Shown here piece by piece: positions 21,016 through 32,164 of a stretch of 64,000 bases of DNA. The translations under genes were made by a program, and so were the position numbers. The stretch is from Ceratopteris richardii (lineage: Eukaryota > Streptophyta > Polypodiopsida > Polypodiales > Pteridaceae). Position 1 is the stretch's first letter. Each line of letters starts with the position of its first letter. Below the pieces are notes generated by a model, which saw only the letters and a program-made list of their open reading frames with translations, was not told the origin of the DNA and made no database searches. The stretch spans positions 134,398,773 through 134,462,772 of the forward strand of contig CM035412.1 of NCBI GenBank assembly GCA_020310875.1. Reading direction: 5' to 3'.

Positions 21016-21037
21016 TGGCGCCGTTGCCGGGGATCGA
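21016..21037 (+). other. Primer-binding site of B (tRNA-Asp)
   Basis: Starts TGGCGCCGTTGCCGGGGA and matches the complement of the tRNA-Asp 3' end over 22 bases, five bases after the LTR. tRNA-Asp priming is typical of Athila elements. Confidence 0.92.
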
Positions 21038-21060
21038 GCTTTGAGGACGAGCGTGTGATG

Positions 21061-21066
21061 GTAAGA
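21061..21066 (+). promoter_or_regulatory. Candidate 5' splice site in leader of B
   Basis: GATG|GTAAGA, close to the plant donor consensus AG|GTAAGT. It is conserved in E (19454/19455) and, as GATG|GTAACA, in C (43537/43538), always shortly after the primer site. Inferred to pair with the acceptor at 32356. Confidence 0.5.
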
Positions 21067-21384
21067 CGTAGAGTTGACGCGTTGGAGTTGTAGGTATTTT
21101 CTTCACTTTCATCTATTTTCTTGTTTTTTCTTCACCATCTTCATCACCATCATCATCATCACCATCTCCCACCTCCATCTCCATCATCACGAACATTTTC
21201 AGTTTTGATCATATCACCATCTCCACCTCATTTCCTTCATTCTACTTGTGAGAGAGAGCGAGAGAGCGATATTGCTTGCACTGTTTTTGCATGTTTCTTG
21301 AGCATTTTGCAGGTTCTTGCTGAATCATCATCCCCAGCACGTTGCGCAAGTACGGAATACTCAGAATCTGTCTCGCAGTCGCCA

Positions 21385-22010
21385 GCCTCTATCGATCGCG
21401 ATCGACAGAAAACTCGCCCCTTTGGTAAAATAAAGCACAGCACTGTGACAAGCACAAAGAGCACATCCTAAAACACTAAAAACAGTAGAAAAAATCCGTG
21501 GTTCTCTGTCAATGGCGACCGACAGACCCTGTCAATCGCGACCGACAGACCCTGTCAATCGCGACCGACAGACCCTGTCAATCGCGACCGACAGACCCTG
21601 TCAATCGCGACCGACAGACTTCACGACCGACAGATTGCCACGTAGGACCCTATCAATCGCGATTGACACCGTCGATCGCGATCGACAGCCACGACCGACA
21701 CCTCTGTCAGTCACGATTGACACCGTCGATCGCGACCGACTGAAATTCAACGATTGATTGACTTTTACGCGTAGCCACGTGTCCATCGCGACGGACACAT
21801 CCCCGATTGACTGAAATCACGGCGAAAAACCCGGAAAAGGTGTCGATCACGATTGACACCATCAATTGCGATTGACAGAACTCACGACCGACTCTATCGA
21901 TCGCGATGGACACTGTCAATCGCGACTGACGTGTCGATCGCGACCGACAGGCCCCGACGGACACCTCTGTCAATCACGATTGACAGACCTGTCGATCGCG
22001 ATTGACAGGC
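21385..22010 (+). repeat. Palindrome array in leader of B
   Basis: About 20 copies of a 16-bp palindrome-like word, e.g. gtcgatcgcgatcgac (perfect), gtcaatcgcgattgac (perfect) and gtcaatcgcgaccgac (near perfect). Five of them at 21506-21620 form a strict 23-bp tandem; the rest are irregularly spaced. Some have longer arms, such as gtgtccatcgcgacggacac. In RNA each unit can fold on itself or pair with its neighbours. CpG-rich compared with the surroundings. Confidence 0.92.
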
Positions 22011-22859
22011 TTTTCGGCCAAAAAAGTTAGGGTTTTTTATTCTAAGCTTTGGGGATAGTTTTTGGTCATATTGGTCTAGCAATTAGTGAGTTTTGAGGTC
22101 CCTACACATGTGCTTTTGAGAAAAATCCTGTGATCTGTTAGCCTGTTTGAACCCTATTTTAGCACCAGAACCCTGAACTGACATAACTCTCTCATACGAG
22201 ATCCGTTTGCTGTGATTCTTGTTTTGTTGGAAAGCTCGTGGGGAGCACAACCAAAACATCGACTGATTATAGTTAAATTAAGATCAGGATTATTAGATAG
22301 GGTATTTTGAAGTTGACCATACCCAGGGGGAACAAAATTTAGGGATCTCTAGAATTGTTTTCCAAAAAATCACAGTGCAAATTGGTCTTGAGCTAACTTT
22401 GGAACTCTTATAGATCTATTGAGAGCATCGAAGGGCATTCTAAGCAAGATTAAGTGCAAGCTTGGGAACACGCTTCCTGGGCACTCAAGGGCAACCAAGA
22501 AGGAAACAAAAGGTTGGAAATTCTCAACTCCCTTTGTCAATTCCTAGCTTAGGCTAAGAACGACTAGTGATAGGAGTAAGCCAGGGCGGCGATAGGCATC
22601 TATCAAGTTGAAGACTACCTAAATACTCAAAGTTCAAGATAACTACATAATCTTTGTACGATTGAGAATCCTAAAGGAAAAGAATTTAACGTGGAACGAT
22701 CAACTTAAAGTACGAAAAATACTCAAGTATTCCTGACGACGCAATATCAGACAAGATCATAAACATGATAACACACTAAAAACGAATCAAGTGACTGATA
22801 CCAATTGATCGGCAACGAGGTTGTACTCTGGGCAAAAATCGGGATACTTAACTAGGCAT

Positions 22860-23708
22860 ATGAACCTTAGATCAGGACGGCATCTAGTAAGGGATAGACA
22901 AAGCCTTAGGTCTTCAGAAGCTAGCGTCAATCATACTGCGAGGTCTTGGGCCCAGCAGTTGAGTCACCACTCGCATTACCCTATCTCTGATACCAGTGAA
23001 TCAGAGATGTCTCAAGGCATGGACAGACCTACGGGAAGTTTAGGAGTGCCATACTTGCACATAGTAGAAGGCCCTTACAAAACACAGTTGGAATACCTTA
23101 GGACCAACCAATTAGGTGCTAGCATCTATGAGGACGGTCTAGGAAGATCCGTGGTCCAGATTAAAAACCCTGACCAATCCATTGGACTAGAGCACCCCGC
23201 TGTCAAGTTTGAAAACGGAGCATACTTGGACAAAGAAGGAACTATATACGTAGTCACCAGTCACCCAGATAGGATAGACGAATTTGGAAATGTGATCTCA
23301 GAAGCGGATTTAGGTGCCTTGGAGCAAGGAAACATGGGTGTAGAACCTAGGACCCCTCGTGGAAAGTCAGTGCTAACAAGGATCATCACTCCCGAGTGGA
23401 TCCCACAGGACAATAAGAGTATAGATCTGCTGCTAAACCGAGAAACCGATGAAGCCTTTTGGAGGTATAAATCAGACAAGCCAATTGATATAGGGACAAT
23501 CATGATCTATGAGTTTAAAGATCCAGATAGCCCAGGTAGAGTGACCTACTTAGATCGTTCTTCGGAAAGGACCTTTGTGGTTACAGAAAATGATAGGCAT
23601 GCTTACACTTGGAAGGGTGAATTCGTTTTCCCCCAACCAACATCGAACGTGTCCTTTGGTCTCCCAGGAGCTGGAACCTCCCACGCTCACGGAACTCAAA
23701 GAGACTGA
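22860..23708 (+). pseudogene. Element B Gag, N-terminal domain
   Basis: Starts most likely at MNLRSGRHL (22860), because element C begins MILRSG and E begins MNLGLG at the same point; the ATG 39 bases upstream is not shared. A region conserved with C follows: TQLEYLRTNQLGASIYEDGL and then KFENGAYLDKEGTIYVVTS. The function of this N-terminal Gag module is not known to me; it precedes the capsid domain. TAC-rich, no membrane segment. Ends at an in-frame TGA (23706-23708). The same frame continues immediately into the capsid, so the stop splits what was one protein. Confidence 0.85.
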
Positions 23709-23744
23709 CATAGAGATAAACCTAAGGTAAGCTTTTCCAACCCA

Positions 23745-24965
23745 ATGGGCAGAGAAAGAACGAGGACGGAAACAAATCGAGTAGAGCCTGAGATACTTAG
23801 AGCTCACATGAATCAAAGAAACGCGGATGAGTTCCCTCTACCACGACCTAGAGAGCACACGAGGACTTTGAGACCAACTCAGCTAGTTAAGTCCATGAAA
23901 AATTACTTCGATGGCACCGGAGATCCATACGATCATGTGGCCGAGTTCAGGCAAGTCTTGAGAGCTGAACAAGTGGAGGATTTATTCACACAGTATAATG
24001 CCTTTGGTCTAACCCTTAGGAACACAGCCCTTACGTGGTTTCAACCATTGAATGAGAGACAGTTCAGGAGCATAGACCAACTCCTAGAGGCTTTCATTAT
24101 TGAATTCTCTAAGAGTGGCATAAGGCATAATACCTCCTCATTGATTCACAGCTTCAAGCAAACCCCTCAAGAGACCGTGAGACTTGCAGGAAGAAGATTC
24201 AGGCAATACTTAGAGAGATGCCCTACCACTGAGTTACCCACGCCAGCTAAGCAAGTGGCTTTATTCCTGGATGGATTGCTAAGTACCAAATTGAGATCCT
24301 ATGTGTACTTGAAGGACCCTAGGACCATAGAAGAGTGTGTACGCATGTGCATTGACATCGAGGATAACCTAGGGGAGGAGTTAGAGCTTTCCAAGATATA
24401 CAAAGATTCAGATAGTGCCTCTAACCTCTCTTCCACGCAATCCACATCAATTGAGGAATTAGCAGAGAAAGTAGCTCAGAAACTAGGTGTCTCTAGCAAA
24501 CAAATCCCAAGGTTTGCCCCTGTGAAAAGATGCTATACTTGTGGTGGCGACCATATGGCGAACGTGTGTCCCATTACGGCTCAACCCCAAGTAAATCCTA
24601 GTAGCCAATACTGCACCATAGAACGAAGATACACAAATCACACAGCACAAGACTGCCCATACAATAAGCAAGCTGTTAGGCAAACCTACCCTCAGCCATA
24701 CTCTGAACAAGGCAGATACCAGAACCAATACCCACCACAACAGTATACTAGGCCTCAGCAAAATTACCAACCACAATATCAAGCCCAGCAAAGGCCTCAG
24801 CCTGTGTTAGCACAACAACCCCCTACCCCAGCTAATGTGATCCCGGTAAAATATGCAGCTGTAGAAGAGAACCTGAATAGAGCTATAGTCCCTGTACCAC
24901 CATTGCTTTCTGAAAGTGACCCGAGTGACCATAGCTTTGATTCGACGCATATTGACAGCCCCTAG
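23745..24965 (+). pseudogene. Element B Gag, capsid (retrotransposon gag domain) and first zinc knuckle
   Basis: Same frame as the preceding segment. Residues about 40-200 are the classic gag capsid: KSMKNYFDGTGDPYDHVAEF, FGLTLRNTALTWFQPL, and SFKQTPQETVRLAGRRFRQY. After a short acidic stretch comes the CCHC knuckle CYTCGGDHMANVC. A second candidate, C-x14-C without a proper CxxC, looks degenerate. A Gln/Pro/Tyr-rich tail follows (many QPQ and YQ). Ends at a TAG (24963-24965); the frame is open on both sides. Gag would assemble the particle and bind RNA. Confidence 0.92.
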
Positions 24966-24974
24966 GCCTACTAC

Positions 24975-26894
24975 ATGCAATCTCCTGAACATGGTGAGTC
25001 CTATTACAGTGAAGAGCCAAATGAACCTAGTTGGGAACCAGAGTACACAAATATAATGTATACAAACCCTAACTCAAGACCCCAACCTAGGCAAGTAAGA
25101 CCTCTATTCCCTAGAGGACCGTGCTACAGATGTCAGGGAGATCATCTCATTCGTGATTGTCCCTTGCCTCCACCTACACAACCCCAGTCGGTGACAATCC
25201 AGGGCTATTGCCAGGAGTGTGGAAAGGAGCATCTCTTACGAGATTGCCCAAAGAACCCCAACAATATGCCAAAAATCACTCCTATCAACGTTGTTGGGTT
25301 AGTGGTAGACTCCACAGGGAGCGTGACTTCCACCGCACCAGTACAAGTAATCACTAGAGCCCAAGCACTGCAGCAAAACCAGGGTGTAGGTCAGGAAAAA
25401 AGCCCAGAAGTTAGTGAAACAGAGAGCACGACAAAGAAGAGGACTAGAGCTTGGAGAGATAGTCGTGAAAGAATGAAAAGACAATGGGCAAAAAAGATGA
25501 GTGAACTCGAGGAAAGCCTGAGAGAAACAAAGGCCAGGATAACTGAACTCAGAGCTCAAACTCCCTCTCACACTGCCCCACCTCCATCACCTCCACCATT
25601 CCCAACTCCATCCGAACCGCCACCTTCCAACCCGCCTCACCTAAACCCACCACCCCCAAGAGTAGGATCAGTCCTAGCAGATCCCACTCCCGAGAACCTT
25701 AATATGATGCTTAAAGCATCTCAGGCCCGAATCCAAGAAGGGCCAACCATAACCGATCATGAAAAATGTTACCCTAGAGCAGAACTAGAGCTAGAACGAA
25801 CCAAAATTTGCGCGAAGATTGTGGAATTGGCTCAGACTATGTTTGAAGCCAGCCGCCTATTTAACATCTCTAGTTCAGCGAAGACAAAGTTGCACTTTGA
25901 TGGACTGTTAGAAAGAATAGAGAAGCTAATTGCACAATCAGAAAAGGAACCCACCCCTCAACATAAGGACAAGGCAAGTGAAAGAGTAGGTCTTCCTGCC
26001 CCGGAAGCCTATGTGCCTGAAGCCTATGTGCCTAACTCTACAGAGCCAGACACATCATCTTCTATGAATTGGTTCACACCAGAATTCCTACGCGAGATTC
26101 AAGAAGACAAATGGGCTAAAGAGAGTGAAGTCCCTCCTCCTATTGAACTTGTGGATGATGCACACGACCAATTCCCACAAGACATCCCATCCATTTATGA
26201 GGAGCAGGAGAGCACCCACTCTCAGGAAAGATTAGACTTTGAGTCTAACTCTCTACAAGAATTACCCCACTTCACAGGCCCATGGGAAGCTAAGTCTACT
26301 TGTATGAGAGCACCCACGGTCATGGTACGAAATGAGGACTCAGTCATACCTAGGAACACAGAGGTAGTGAAAAACACTAAAGTACAATGTAACCTCACCT
26401 TAGAAGAGCTACTCAAAGTGAGGCCAGAGCTATGGAAACATGTAGCCAAAAAAGTACCAGAAATAGCCAAACCTCGTTCCCAGGTAGGATCCCAGAGAAC
26501 AGTGCCAGAAATACCCTTGGATAAGATAGGAGACATGTGTGAAGGTGAAGAAGGGAACACCTATCTTCCCATTACCTACCAGGGGTACACCACCAAGGCA
26601 ATTTTGGACTCAAGCGCAGGAGTTGCAATTGCTACCACTTCCCTATGGAAGCGTTGGGGCAAGCCAGCACTCAGGCCAACGAGAATGAAATTGCAGATGG
26701 CCGATGGTCATATTGAGAAGCCCTTAGGATTGCTAGAAGGAATAACTCTCACCACCTGTGGTGTCGAGTTCGAGCATACCTTTGCTATATGTGATTTTAG
26801 CAAGAACCATGCCTATGAAATGATCTTGGGACGACCCTTTATGCGACAGTTGCAAGTGGTACAGGATTGGGGAACCAATTCTTTGTACCTGTAG
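24975..26894 (+). pseudogene. Element B nucleocapsid knuckles, coiled-coil linker and first protease
   Basis: Continues the same frame. Two CCHC knuckles near 25120-25250 (CYRCQGDHLIRDC and CQECGKEHLLRDC) are followed by a Lys/Arg/Glu-rich coiled-coil stretch, a Pro-rich run (25570-25660) and a long acidic linker. The last 120 residues are a retropepsin: TTKAILDSSAGVAIATTSLW ... EMILGRPFMRQLQVVQDWG. The active-site triplet reads D-S-S (26607-26615) rather than D-S-G or D-T-G. In element C it is D-S-G. This may be damage or reduced activity. Ends at TAG (26892-26894); the frame stays open beyond. Confidence 0.9.
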
Positions 26895-26999
26895 CACTTA
26901 GGTGTTACGACCAAAGTCAATCTCAAGGATTACTCTCATAGAGATGTCCCTCCTATCCAATGGAACCCCATCCATAGAGCCAAAGATGATACGGAATCG

Positions 27000-28316
27000 G
27001 TGCATTCCATAGGATCAGGATCCTCATGGATGCATGAAGACACTCACTTATGGATGTGCAAAGTAGCAGTAGAAGAAGAGAAGAGAGAAAAGGCCAGAGA
27101 AATAGGTGCAAACGAAACACATAGACCCATTCAAGACCCAGCCTATGCACCTGTAGTCTTTCCTGACGAAGAATTTGAACCCCACGGCTGGGCAGAAATC
27201 CTAGCAACAATGGATGTAGCCATCAATGAAGAACAATGGACACCTCACTGTGATGAAGATGGCTATGACATTTCAGTCTTCTCCATAGAGCCAATTATGG
27301 GAGAGGCAGTTCTAGAAGAATGCGAACCTAGCCCTGATGCATTTGAAGATGCGAGCGACTCCGATCTAGAGTCAATCATTATGGATCCACCTTTTGCATC
27401 AGATGAAGAATACTTCTATGAAGTAGAATTTCAACCCCAAAGACACAGAGAGCTTACAAGTGATGTAAGACTAGCCACACATGTGACCCCGAAGGAAGAA
27501 GGAAAGAAAAGAAAGAAGAGAGAAGTCACACCAGAAGAGGAAGAATCTTTGTTTGAGGTCCCAGAAAATTTTAAGAAGTATGAGATAGATGACAGGAGAG
27601 TCATGATCAGAATGCCTAAGCGAGAGGCGCAATCAGGGGAGGCCTATGATAACAAAGAAACCACCAAGAAAATAGTGGTAGCCCTAGAAGAAGGAGAGGA
27701 GAGATGCACGTACATAGGCCATGACCTAACAGAGGAAGAAGAGCATGCATTAATAGCCTTGCTAAGAGAATACAGAGATGTATTCGCTTGGAGTTACAAG
27801 GATTTGAAGGGTGTGGACCCTGACATATGTTCACACACTATCCCCATGACCTCAGACGCCAAACCCTCTAAGCAAAAGCCATATACATATAACGATAATT
27901 ATGCTGCTAAGATCAAGGAGGAGATAGATAGACTGGTTGAAGCTGGATTCATCTACGAAATTGAGCACACTGAGTGGGTATCCCCCATCGTAGTGGTGCC
28001 CAAGAAAAATGGAAAGCTGCGTGTATGCATTAACTTAAAGAAGGTCAATGCCGCCACAATTCGAGATAACTATCCGCTTCCTATCACAGAAAATCTCTTA
28101 GAAAGAGTAGCAGGCAAGGAAGTGTACAGCTTCCTTGATGGATTTTCAGGCTACAATCAAGTAGCCATTGCTCTAGAGGATCAACATAAGACAGCATTTG
28201 CCACTGAATGGGGCATATTTGCCTTTAGAGTAATGCCATTTGGGCTTACCAATGCTCCTGCAACCTTCCAAAGGCTGATGTGTCATGTATTTAAAGAGTT
28301 CTTGATGAAAACTTAG
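27000..28316 (+). pseudogene. Element B pol linker and N-terminal reverse transcriptase
   Basis: The first 180 residues are an acidic linker also seen in C (FPDEEFEPHGWAEILATMD). The reverse transcriptase fingers and palm start near 27770: YRDVFAWSYKDLKGVDPDIC, EWVSPIVVVPKKNGKLRVCI, YSFLDGFSGYNQVAIALED (first catalytic Asp), and FRVMPFGLTNAPATFQRL. The frame moves by one base in an A run near 28311, just before the catalytic YVDD (28322-28333), which lies in the next frame. Confidence 0.93.
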
Positions 28317-28867
28317 AAGTCTATGTTGATGATCTTTGTGCTCATTCCAACATTAGACAAACCCATATTCCTGAACTCAGACAAATCTTTGATAAATGCA
28401 GAGAATATCAAGTCTGCCTGAACCCAGAAAAGTGTGTTTTCATGGTCAAGCAAGGCAAAATTCTAGGTCACATAGTGTCTAAGAACGGCATATCCACTGA
28501 CGAAGAGAAAGTGAGAGCCATCGCAGAACTACCTAGACCAAAGAACGTCAAGGAAGTACAGGCTTTCATGGGGCATTGTGGCTACTACCGTCGGTTCATC
28601 CACATGTATGCTATCATTGCAAAGCCCATGTATGGACTTCTGACTAACTTTGAGTGGACTGATGAATGTGAGAATTCCTTCCAAGAGCTTAAACGAAGAT
28701 TATGTTCAGCGCCAATCTTGACCACACCAGATTGGAACAAGCCATTCCATGTTCATGTGGATGCCTCCAATTATGCAATTGGATGCGTACTTGCACAACC
28801 TACGGGTGAAGGTAATATGGATCTCCCTATTGCCTATGCCAGTAGACAATTGAATGCAGCTGAATGA
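28317..28867 (+). pseudogene. Element B reverse transcriptase (YVDD to thumb) and RNase H start
   Basis: In the shifted frame: VYVDDLCAHSN, CVFMVKQGKILGHIVSKNGI, FMGHCGYYRRFIHMY, then the RNase H opening FHVHVDASNYAIGCVLAQPT. Ends with a TGA (28865-28867) three codons before the well-conserved NYTTTEREGL, which element C reads through without a stop at that position. The catalytic YVDD is intact. Confidence 0.93.
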
Positions 28868-31020
28868 AATTATACCACTACAGAGAGAGAAGGATTAGGC
28901 ATGGTATATGCGGTTAAAAAGTTTAGACATTGCTTGCTTGCAAATAAGTTTAAATTTTTTACTGACCATCAGGCACTGCTATATCTTGTGAACAAGCCAT
29001 GTAATACAAGTAGATTAGTAAGATGGTTTCTCTTACTAATGGAATATGACTTCGAGGTTGTGGTAAGGAAAGGTAGGACCCACTTGAGAGCAGACCATCT
29101 CTCTAGACTCACATCTGGAGAAGCCCCACAAGGAGTGTCGGATGACCTTCCTGATGCTTACTTGTTTAATTTGGAAGTGGTGCCACAGTGGGCTAAGCCA
29201 CTAGTGACAGTATTGACATACGGGCCTAACCATTCAGTATTAAACACACAAAATAGAGAGGTTGTGAAAGCCCAAAAGTACCACATCATGGCAGGAAGCA
29301 TGTACAAGCACACAGATCAAGGAATCTTGGCCTGTTGTGTGGAAGAAGATGAGTACGCTAAATGGTTGCAATTAGCACATGTAGGTGCATTAGAGCAACA
29401 CTATTCAAGGCAACGAACCCTACAAACACTACGGAGACTCGGAGTGCATTGGCCGACTATGGAAGCTGATGTCCAAAAGTTGTGCAAGGAATGCCCACTC
29501 TGTTGCACTAAACCACCTGTGGAACATGCCACTCTTTATCAAGTGTCCATAGTGCCAGACTGGAGTGAACCACTAGTATCCTTTCTGAGGACGAAAACAT
29601 TCCCTCAAGACATGACGCTTGCTAGGAAAAGGAGTTTAGAACAAGAAGCCCAGGATTACTCACTCATTGGTGATAATCTATACAAGCGTGGTAAAGATGG
29701 TTACCTGAGGCTATGTGTCCATGAAAGTGAATATCTCAAGATCTTGGAAACTGCTCACCAAGGTGTAGCAGGAGGACACTTTGGACCAGATCGGGTGATC
29801 AAGGCAATACTATTTACGGGTTTCTGGTGGCCGACCCTTCACATGGATGCACATACCTATGTGAAACGGTGTGATGTTTGCCAGAGAACTCAGTATCCTA
29901 TACGTAAAGATGAGATGCCACTGAAACCTATGATGGGTGGACGTGCATTCTCTAAGTGGGGAATAGACTTCGTAGGTCCTATTAATCCCCCAGCTAAGGG
30001 TTCCCATGCAGAATATATCATTGTTGCCACAAACTATCTAACAAAGTGGGTAGAGGTAAAAGCCACGACAAAGAACGATGCTCAGACTACTGCTAAGTTC
30101 TTATTTGAGAATGTATTCACTAGATACGGTCTACCTATAGAGCTAGTTAGTGACAGAGGCACTCACTTCTTGAATGAAGTTATTGAAAATCTGCTCCAGG
30201 AATTCTTGGTAGTACATAAGAAGTCTGCCCCCTATCACCCTCAAGCAAATGGCCAGGCTGAGAGCACCAATAAGATCTTATGCAATGTACTGACGAAATT
30301 AGTGAACAATAAACGCTCTGATTGGGACAAACAGCTACACCATGCTGTTTGGGCATACCGAGTCGCCTACAAAACGGTACTCCAAGCCACCCCCTTTCAG
30401 ATGGTATTTGGTCAAAACGCAGTACTACCGTTGGACTTCTTAATACCTACATTGAAAGTAGCACAAGAGCATGAATGGACGGGTCATGAACTCTCCTCTA
30501 GACTTTTTGACCTTGAACGATTAGGAGAAACAAGACTGAGGGCGGCTGCAGGGATATATGCAGCTAAGAAACGACAGAAGGCATACTTTGATGCCCACGT
30601 TAAGGATAAAGGTTTGAAGGCAGGTGACCTAGTACTAGTCTACACTCTGAAACAACATGCGAGAAAACTAGAGAAAAGAGGCTATGGACCCATGATTATT
30701 AACAGAATCTCAACAAGTGGAGCAGTGCACCTAGCCACATTAGAAGGCGATGTTCTTCCTAGCTATATAAGCGGGTGCAGAGTCAAGTTGTATCAGGAAC
30801 CTCTCACAGAGGAAATGCTAAGTCGACTCAATACTGCTAAGAAACGCAAAGAAGAAGAAAAACGAATTCGAGAAGAAGCTCAAGCAGAGGCCTTAGAGCG
30901 CATACGGAGAATGAAATTAAGAAGACAAGGTAGAGAGCAACCTAGGCCAGATGCCGATGCAGATCAAGGATATCACATGGCCATGTGTGAAGTTTCAGGT
31001 ATTAGCTCCCATAGGATAAT
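28868..31020 (+). pseudogene. Element B RNase H and integrase
   Basis: RNase H continues (EGLGMVYAVKKFRHCLLANK, FFTDHQALLYLVNK, then HLRADHLSRLTSGEAP). Integrase has the zinc region HQGVAGGHFGPDRV ... FWWPTLHMDAHTYVKRCDVCQR at about 29755-29885. The catalytic core has Asp at 29966 (WGIDFVGPI), Asp at 30152 (SDRGTHF) and Glu at 30260 (AESTNK), with 35 residues between the last two as in DD35E enzymes. The C-terminal region (AGDLVLVYT, KRGYGPMIINRI) follows with no chromodomain. This whole stretch is open, part of one 903-codon frame that runs to 31612. Confidence 0.93.
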
Positions 31021-31612
31021 TGATCGACGTCCTTTTATAACCTTAGATATAGGACAAGGAAAGGGTGCAAGGATTGTAAGAGCCTTGATTGACTCAGGTG
31101 CAGCCACTAGTGCTGTTAAATTGTCTTACTGTCAAGAGTTGAAATTAACTATCAATCCTATAGAAGCATATCTCATAGGATTGGGAGGTGTGGAAACCCC
31201 TTGCATGGGCGAGGTGGAGCTTCCCCTCTATATTCAAGACGAAGCAGTGACAATCAAAGTACTAGTGTGCCAAGATGAGGACCTCACGGAGCCTCTTGTC
31301 TTGGGTCAGGACTGGATCTATGATCATGCAGTCAACCTAAACCTAAGAAGTGGACTTCTTCAGGTATGGGTAAATCATAGTCGAATTACAGTAGAGTTAG
31401 ATAATGGAGCACTCAAGGAACTAGGAAAGGCACACACTCCTGGTCTTTCGAGGAGTACACATGAAGATGACCATGCTGTTCTTGTCCAAAACTATGTGTT
31501 GCAGAGGAATGATGTTCGCAAAAAAGGAGTCAGGGATGCAACAGAACTCCCTTCTTTTCCAAAGGCCAGAGGGAGGCAGCAACCAAAGGTGGATCAAAGG
31601 CAGAAGAAGTAG
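31021..31612 (+). pseudogene. Second retropepsin-like domain after integrase, element B
   Basis: In frame with integrase and after a basic linker (KKRKEEEKRIREEAQAEALE). RPFITLDIGQGKGARI leads to VRALIDSGAATSAVKLSYC (active triplet D-S-G at 31091). IGLGGVETPCMGEVELPLYI and PLVLGQDWIYDHAVNLNL follow. This is the full retropepsin layout: DSGA, a flap-like GG turn and a hydrophobic-hydrophobic-G box. It cannot be the usual Gag-Pol protease, which lies at 26520-26894 before reverse transcriptase. The same arrangement occurs in C at 51700-52060. Role unknown; it may process the WVPK tail or the 3' protein. Ends at TAG (31610-31612), with the frame open beyond. Confidence 0.85.
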
Positions 31613-32164
31613 AGTACTACCTATGTCGGAGATCAAAAGTACTTGCGCAGCAAAATGTCTCAGCTAGTGAAACAAGTGTGGGTGCGGAAAGGCGAACACC
31701 CGGTTGCACTCAAGCCAACCACACGGGCAAAGCCTCTTATTAGTAACCAACAACACCACACCAATAAGAAGTCTTTCAGAAGTTCTTCTGCTAACGTGAA
31801 GTCTATTTGGGTGCCCAAGAAGTCGATGAAGGCTAGCCCACAATCAAGACAAATTTGGGTGCCTAAGGCTTGTTTGCGGGCTCAAATAGCTACACCAAGA
31901 CCACACCCTATACAACATGATCCATTCACTCGCACAACCGGCATCCACTCGTTTTCAACACTCAGGAACACACCAAGGCCCATGAGCACGAACAGAATCA
32001 CTTGTAAATGGGTCCCTAAAAGGCCTCATTTTCAAGCCGACACACCTATAAAGCTCTCGAGAGTCTCTACGAAACCAAGAGCAAAACCCATCCACTGCAT
32101 TTGGCAGCCTAAGACTTGTAACAAACCCCCAGACCCCATTTGTAAATCCATGACAACCTACTAA
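31613..32164 (+). pseudogene. WVPK-repeat basic tail of element B pol
   Basis: Continues the pol frame past one stop. The 170 or so residues are very basic and repeat a W-V-P-K motif: KQVWVRKG, KSIWVPKK, RQIWVPKA, TCKWVPKR and HCIWQPKT, spaced 20-50 residues apart. No other domain is seen. Element C has a shorter version (TKWIWRPKIP, KKYWVKKSE) at the same place. I do not recognise a function; the basic repeats suggest nucleic-acid or protein contact. Ends at TAA (32162-32164), probably the natural end of pol. Confidence 0.75.

Larger units (their letters stand above)
21038..22859 (+). other. Long untranslated leader of B
   Basis: No credible gene. It contains a donor-like junction GATG|GTAAGA at 21060/21061, a CAT-rich simple stretch at about 21135-21200, the palindrome array at 21385-22010, then 800 bp of unique sequence up to gag. 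Open frames that cross it (for example 21498-21757) are merely translations of the repeat units. Confidence 0.8.

Noticed and set aside
20838-21044. VCVCVCMFVCF hydrophobic frame in the LTR of B
   Set aside because: Translation of the TG-rich stretch within the LTR; the same frame occurs in the 3' LTR.
21498-22082. Open frames made of RPTDPVNRDRQ-type repeats on both strands
   Set aside because: Same reason: translations of the palindrome array in the leader of B.
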